A program made the position numbers and the translations under genes. 64,000 nt of DNA. It comes from RPQJ01 sp963823535 (GTDB taxonomy: Bacteria > Pseudomonadota > Gammaproteobacteria > Steroidobacterales > Steroidobacteraceae). The stretch lies in assembly GCA_963823535.1 (NCBI GenBank), contig CAWGLZ010000006.1:186001-250000 (forward strand), written 5' to 3'. This document shows, one piece after another, positions 60,864-64,000 of the stretch (positions are counted from its first letter, which is position 1; each line of letters opens with the position of its first letter). A model generated the notes under the pieces. The model was not told where the DNA came from and made no database searches. It saw nothing but the letters and a program-made list of their open reading frames with translations.

Positions 60864-61535
60864 GTGAACGTGACCGACGCCCTCACCTCGCGAATGAGTT
60901 GCCGGGCCTTCCTGCCCACGCCCGTCCCGGAGGCGACCGTGCGCACGATCCTCGAGACTGCGCGCTGCGCGCCGTCCGGCGGCAACCTGCAGCCATGGCA
61001 CGTCCACGCGCTCACGGGCGCGCCCCTGGCGGAACTGATCGCGCTCGTGCGCAGCAGGCTGCCGACGCATCCCCGCGGCGAGGGCTCCGAGTACGACATC
61101 TACCCGGCCGGGCTGTGGGAGCCCTATCGCTCGCGCCGCTTCAAGTGCGGCGAGGATCTCTACGCGACCATCGGCGTCGAACGCGGGGATACCTTCGCCC
61201 GGCTGCTGCAGTTTGCACGGAACTACGAGTTCTTCGGCGCCCCCGTCGGGCTCTTCTTCTGCATCGACCGGCGCATGGGCCCGCCGCAGTGGTCGGACCT
61301 CGGCATGTACATGCAGAGCGTCATGCTGCTCGCGCGGGAACACGGCCTGCATACCTGTGCGCAGGAGGCGTGGTCGGTGTGGTACCAGACGGTCGGCGAA
61401 TTCCTGCAGCTGCCGCCGGAGCTGATGCTCTTTTCCGGCATGGCGTTGGGCCACCGGGACGAATCGGCGCCCATCAATACCCTGCGCACCGACCGGGCGC
61501 CCCTCGAGGAGTTCGCGAGCCTCAGGGGGTTCTGA
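60864..61535 (+). CDS. Nitroreductase family protein
   Basis: GTG 60864 follows GGAGGAAAG and gives 223 aa. The FMN-binding arrangement is SRMSCRAFLPTPVPEATVRT, ARCAPSGGNLQPWHVHALTG near the start and the C-terminal GHRDESAPINTLRTDRAPL. The centre has GAPVGLFFCIDRRMGPPQWS, DLGMYMQSVMLLAREHGLHT. The family reduces nitroaromatics, quinones or other FMN substrates. It is divergent from ampG. Confidence 0.92.
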   Translation: MNVTDALTSRMSCRAFLPTPVPEATVRTILETARCAPSGGNLQPWHVHALTGAPLAELIALVRSRLPTHPRGEGSEYDIYPAGLWEPYRSRRFKCGEDLYATIGVERGDTFARLLQFARNYEFFGAPVGLFFCIDRRMGPPQWSDLGMYMQSVMLLAREHGLHTCAQEAWSVWYQTVGEFLQLPPELMLFSGMALGHRDESAPINTLRTDRAPLEEFASLRGF

Positions 61536-61567
61536 GACGCCGCCGCTGCGCGTCGGAATTTCTTACG

Positions 61568-61593
61568 GCCCCCGGTCGGGCCCGGCCGGGGGC
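61568..61593 (+). terminator. Hairpin after the nitroreductase gene
   Basis: GCCCCCGG (61568-61575) pairs with CCGGGGGC (61586-61593) across a 10-base loop, 33 bases after the stop. The T-tract is short (TTATG), so termination strength is uncertain. Confidence 0.55.
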
Positions 61594-61774
61594 TTATGTC
61601 TCGAAGGCGTCCCGGCACGTCCGGCAACGTGAACCACGTCACGCCCCGAAGCGGGTGTTGGCATTGCGCCACAAGGTGTGGCTGTCGCCCCGGTTGACAG
61701 GGGTCCGCACGGACCCGCACCCGCACGGCGCATCCGGGCCTGCAATTGCTGCGAAATCGTCCGAGCCGGCGCTC

Positions 61775-61790
61775 TGGCACGCATCCTGCA
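61775..61790 (+). promoter_or_regulatory. Sigma54-type promoter upstream of the 62-aa gene
   Basis: TGGCACG-CATC-CTGCA matches the sigma54 consensus TGGCACG-N4-TTGCA with one mismatch. The essential GG (61776-61777) and GC (61788-61789) lie exactly 10 bases apart. The predicted transcript start near 61801 is about 35 bases before ATG 61836. No activator site was identified. Confidence 0.55.
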
Positions 61791-61835
61791 ACTGTACAAG
61801 CAGCAGCGTCGCATGAGCGCTACGGAGAGGATCAC

Positions 61836-62024
61836 ATGAGTCTCAGTTGGATCAGTAATCGCAGCCTCAGGATTTCGCCCAAGGTCCGCCTGGTCGAGGA
61901 TGGCGAGGTCGAAGCCCTGCGCCGCAAGCTCGAGGGTCTGGAATGGCGGCCGGAGAACGGCTTCCTCAAGGACCAGGTGATCGAGAAGGCGCCGCCGGCG
62001 AGCCGCGCGCCGCGCGCGGCGTGA
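61836..62024 (+). CDS. 62-aa protein behind a sigma54-like promoter
   Basis: ATG 61836 follows GGAGAGG and encodes MSLSWISNRSLRISPKVRLV, then a charged helix (EDGEVEALRRKLEGLEWRPE) and an Ala/Arg tail. There is no signal peptide or recognisable family. The 300 bases upstream (61536-61835) hold only the hairpin and the promoter. It is convergent with the YgbA-type gene. Confidence 0.6.
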   Translation: MSLSWISNRSLRISPKVRLVEDGEVEALRRKLEGLEWRPENGFLKDQVIEKAPPASRAPRAA

Positions 62025-62036
62025 CACGAACCCGGC

Positions 62037-62396
62037 TCAAGACCGGTTGCGTCGCCGGGCCTCCATCGGGTGCTCGACGCGGCGCAGCTTGTCGAGCAGG
62101 TGGGTCAGGCTGAGCCAGGGATGGCGCAGCGTCATCCGCGGACCGGCATAGCGCATGATCACCTTCGCCTGCTCGCGCTGCGCCCGCTTGTAGCAATGGA
62201 CGGGGCAGCGCGCACAGGTCGGCTTGTCTTCGCCGTACGGACACTTGCGCAGGCGCTGCTCCGCGTAATCGAGGAACTCCAGGCAGTCGCTGCAGGGACC
62301 GTGGGCCCCGGCGCCATGGTTGTCGCGGCAATAGATCTCGACCATGCACTGCATGGTCCTGAACTCGCGCATCAGGCGGGGGGTCTCGAGCGACAT
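62037..62396 (-). CDS. YgbA-type nitrous-oxide-stimulated promoter family protein
   Basis: From ATG 62396 the protein has 119 aa (a longer start at 62486 is possible). It carries a conserved Cys-rich centre: REFRTMQCMVEIYCRDNHG, CSDCLEFLDYAEQRLRKCPY, GEDKPTCARCPVHCYKRAQR. This is the YgbA family, linked in Escherichia coli to growth under nitrosative stress; the clustered Cys could hold an iron-sulfur centre. Confidence 0.85.
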   Translation of the reverse strand: MSLETPRLMREFRTMQCMVEIYCRDNHGAGAHGPCSDCLEFLDYAEQRLRKCPYGEDKPTCARCPVHCYKRAQREQAKVIMRYAGPRMTLRHPWLSLTHLLDKLRRVEHPMEARRRNRS

Positions 62397-62521
62397 CGCC
62401 AGCTCCGGTATCTCCGGTCGCCAGCGTGCCCGAACCGGGCCCCGCGGCGCGCTCGTGGCTTTCCGAAGCCCGGGGATCTGCGACAATGCGCGTCCCCCGC
62501 ACGCGCGGTCACGACACGTCC

Positions 62522-63436
62522 ATGCAGGCCACGATCCCTGCTCGCCCGACCGCCGCCTCCGGACTTGCCGCCGCCATCGGCGCCTTCGTTCTCTGGGGGA
62601 TCTTCCCGCTTTACCTGAAACCGCTGTCCGACGTTTCGGCGCTGCAGATCATGGCGCATCGGATCGTCTGGTGCTGCCTGCTGGTATTCGCCTGGCTCGG
62701 GCTGCGGGGCGAACTGGCTGCGGTGCGCAACGCGCTCGCCGATCCCGTGACTCGGCGGCGCCTCATGGCCTCGGCCGTGCTCATCAGCATGAACTGGCTG
62801 GTCTACGTGTGGGCCGTGACGCACGGCCACACCGTGGAGGCCAGCCTGGGCTACTTCATCAACCCGCTGCTCAACGTCGTGCTCGGCGTGCTGCTGCTGC
62901 ACGAACGACTGAGCCGCCCGCAGTGGCTCGCCATCGCGCTGGCCGCGGCTGGCGTCGCCTATCTCACCGTCTTCGCGGGCCGACCGCCGTGGATCGCGCT
63001 GGTGCTCGCCGCGTCCTTCGGCACGTACGGCTTGATACGCAAGGTCGTCAACGTCGAGTCCGTCCCGGGGCTGGCGTCCGAAACGCTGCTGCTCGCGCCG
63101 TTTGCGCTCGGCTTCCTGCTGTGGATCGAGGCACAGGGCAGCGGATCGTTCGGTCACGTCGGTGCCGGGGTGAACGCCCTGCTCGTCGGCAGCGGACTCG
63201 TGACCGCACTGCCGCTTGCACTGTTCGCCTACGGTGCACGGCTGATCCCCTACTCCACCATCGGGGTCGTGCAGTACATCGGCCCGACGCTGCAGCTCCT
63301 GATCGGCGTGCTCGTGTTCCACGAACCGTTCTCGCGCAATCGTGCCGTCGGCTTCGTGATGATCTGGACGGCGCTGGCGATCTACGCGGTGGACGGCATG
63401 TGGCGCAGGCGCCGGGGCGTGCTGTCCGGCGCCTGA
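62522..63436 (+). CDS. rarD: RarD/EamA-type permease
   Basis: ATG 62522 gives 304 aa with about 10 hydrophobic helices. The RarD start is AAAIGAFVLWGIFPLYLKPL, followed by QIMAHRIVWCCLLVFAWLGL, NWLVYVWAVTHGHTVEASLG and YFINPLLNVVLGVLLLHERL, the EamA pattern. C-terminal LIPYSTIGVVQYIGPTLQLL is also typical. RarD was first linked to chloramphenicol sensitivity and acts as a small-molecule permease. Ribosome binding site not evident. Confidence 0.9.
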   Translation: MQATIPARPTAASGLAAAIGAFVLWGIFPLYLKPLSDVSALQIMAHRIVWCCLLVFAWLGLRGELAAVRNALADPVTRRRLMASAVLISMNWLVYVWAVTHGHTVEASLGYFINPLLNVVLGVLLLHERLSRPQWLAIALAAAGVAYLTVFAGRPPWIALVLAASFGTYGLIRKVVNVESVPGLASETLLLAPFALGFLLWIEAQGSGSFGHVGAGVNALLVGSGLVTALPLALFAYGARLIPYSTIGVVQYIGPTLQLLIGVLVFHEPFSRNRAVGFVMIWTALAIYAVDGMWRRRRGVLSGA

Positions 63437-63499
63437 ATCATCAAGCGCCGCGAGCGTCCCCTCGCGGCAGGGACCCTCGCGCGCCTCCGGGCTCGACCG

Positions 63500-64000
63500 C
63501 TACTTGCCGTTGCGGTAGGCGCTGAACGCGGCGTCCATGCGCGCGTCCTGGCCGGCCGAGAAGCGATCCATGCAATAGTCGTCGGTGTAGTCCATGAAAT
63601 TGGTGATCGGATCCGCGCCGGCTCCCGTGCACGTGTCGCGACCGATCGGGCAACCATAGGCGGCCGACCGCTCGGCGGCCGTATCCGACACCTGGTCACC
63701 CGACTTCGAGCAACCGCCCTGGAACGTGTGGTAGAGGCCTATCCAGTGTCCGACCTCGTGTGTCGCCGTGTCCCCCAGGTTGTAGGGCGCAGCACTGCCA
63801 CCCGGCAGCGAGCTGTACAACAGGACGACGCCGTCCTTGCTCGGGCTCGACGCATACGACGAGGGGAAGGTCGCCCAGCCGAGCAGACCGCCGCCCGGGT
63901 TCGCGGTATAGATGTTGAGATCGTCGGCCGAACCTTGGCGGAGTGCTGCCTTCGCCTGGGACTCTGCCGTGGATCCGGGAGACATGGCGAACCATGCGTT
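63500..64000 (-). CDS. M43-type zinc metalloprotease, 3' part only
   Basis: The stop is at 63500 and the reading frame stays open to the right edge, so the N-terminus lies outside. The metzincin motif HExxHxxGxxH is in GDTATHEVGHWIGLYHTFQG, followed by a Cys pair region (CSKSGDQVSDTAAE, YGCPIGRDTCTG) and a Met-turn DPITNFMDYTDDYCMDRFSA. This is the pappalysin-like M43 pattern, an exported peptidase. A C-terminal helix ends SAYRNGK. Confidence 0.88.
   Translation of the reverse strand, partial: NAWFAMSPGSTAESQAKAALRQGSADDLNIYTANPGGGLLGWATFPSSYASSPSKDGVVLLYSSLPGGSAAPYNLGDTATHEVGHWIGLYHTFQGGCSKSGDQVSDTAAERSAAYGCPIGRDTCTGAGADPITNFMDYTDDYCMDRFSAGQDARMDAAFSAYRNGK

Noticed and set aside
1..64000. 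CRISPR array, tRNA, rRNA or prophage
   Set aside because: No regularly spaced repeats, tRNA cloverleaf sequence, rRNA sequence or phage structural genes were seen; phage-like folds here are T6SS components.

Overview
The window comes from a GC-rich, Gram-negative proteobacterium, most likely a gammaproteobacterium. Supporting genes are slyX, pcm next to a TolC homologue, waaA with kdkA, a YgbA-type protein, glnE, rarD and DUF6165. I would guess a Steroidobacterales/Nevskiales/Xanthomonadales-like lineage, with low confidence. No rRNA, tRNA or CRISPR array was found.

Positions 1-36656 are a type VI secretion (T6SS) region. The core operon runs leftward from 33067: tssA, tssB, tssC, hcp, tagJ, tssE, tssF, tssG, clpV. 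It then continues into a cargo/accessory arm (21935 to 11333). That arm holds an ExoY/CyaA/edema-factor-like nucleotidyl cyclase with every catalytic residue I could check intact, a broken unknown gene, an uncharacterised 333-aa protein, a class-3 lipase, a small T6SS-associated protein, a 1530-aa HExxH metallopeptidase with carbohydrate-binding-like repeats, and a PQQ-propeller lipoprotein. Divergent from tssA are a PpkA-like Ser/Thr kinase and a SUMF1/FGE-like protein. At the left end lie vgrG, a DUF6931-like gene and the first 18 codons of a PAAR gene, plus a membrane FHA protein. The membrane-complex genes tssJ, tssK, tssL and tssM are absent from the window and should lie to the left or elsewhere.

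Between 5.3 and 11.3 kb the locus is decaying. A fused TssB/TssC-like gene, a DUF4123 adaptor gene and a double-FHA/lytic-transglycosylase gene all carry frameshifts, and next to them sits a deleted IS3-type transposase. Two MFS genes near 58-60 kb also carry one frameshift each, so some breaks could be assembly errors.

From 36.7 kb onward the content is housekeeping. It includes an RlpA-like protein, AlaX, an arginase/ornithine cyclodeaminase pair with a divergent Lrp regulator, an AstE-like M14 hydrolase, an OPT transporter and slyX. Next come GST, MOSC and a PAS-GGDEF-EAL protein, then pcm-tolC. LPS inner-core genes (waaA, kdkA, a family 9 glycosyltransferase) follow, then glnE, an MFS transporter, apt and an AmpG-like transporter. 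The right end has a nitroreductase, a 62-aa protein behind a sigma54-like promoter, a YgbA-type protein, rarD and a truncated M43-type metalloprotease.

The most exciting item is the apparent T6SS-linked anti-eukaryotic cyclase beside clpV, together with the metallopeptidase and the lipase downstream in the same arm.
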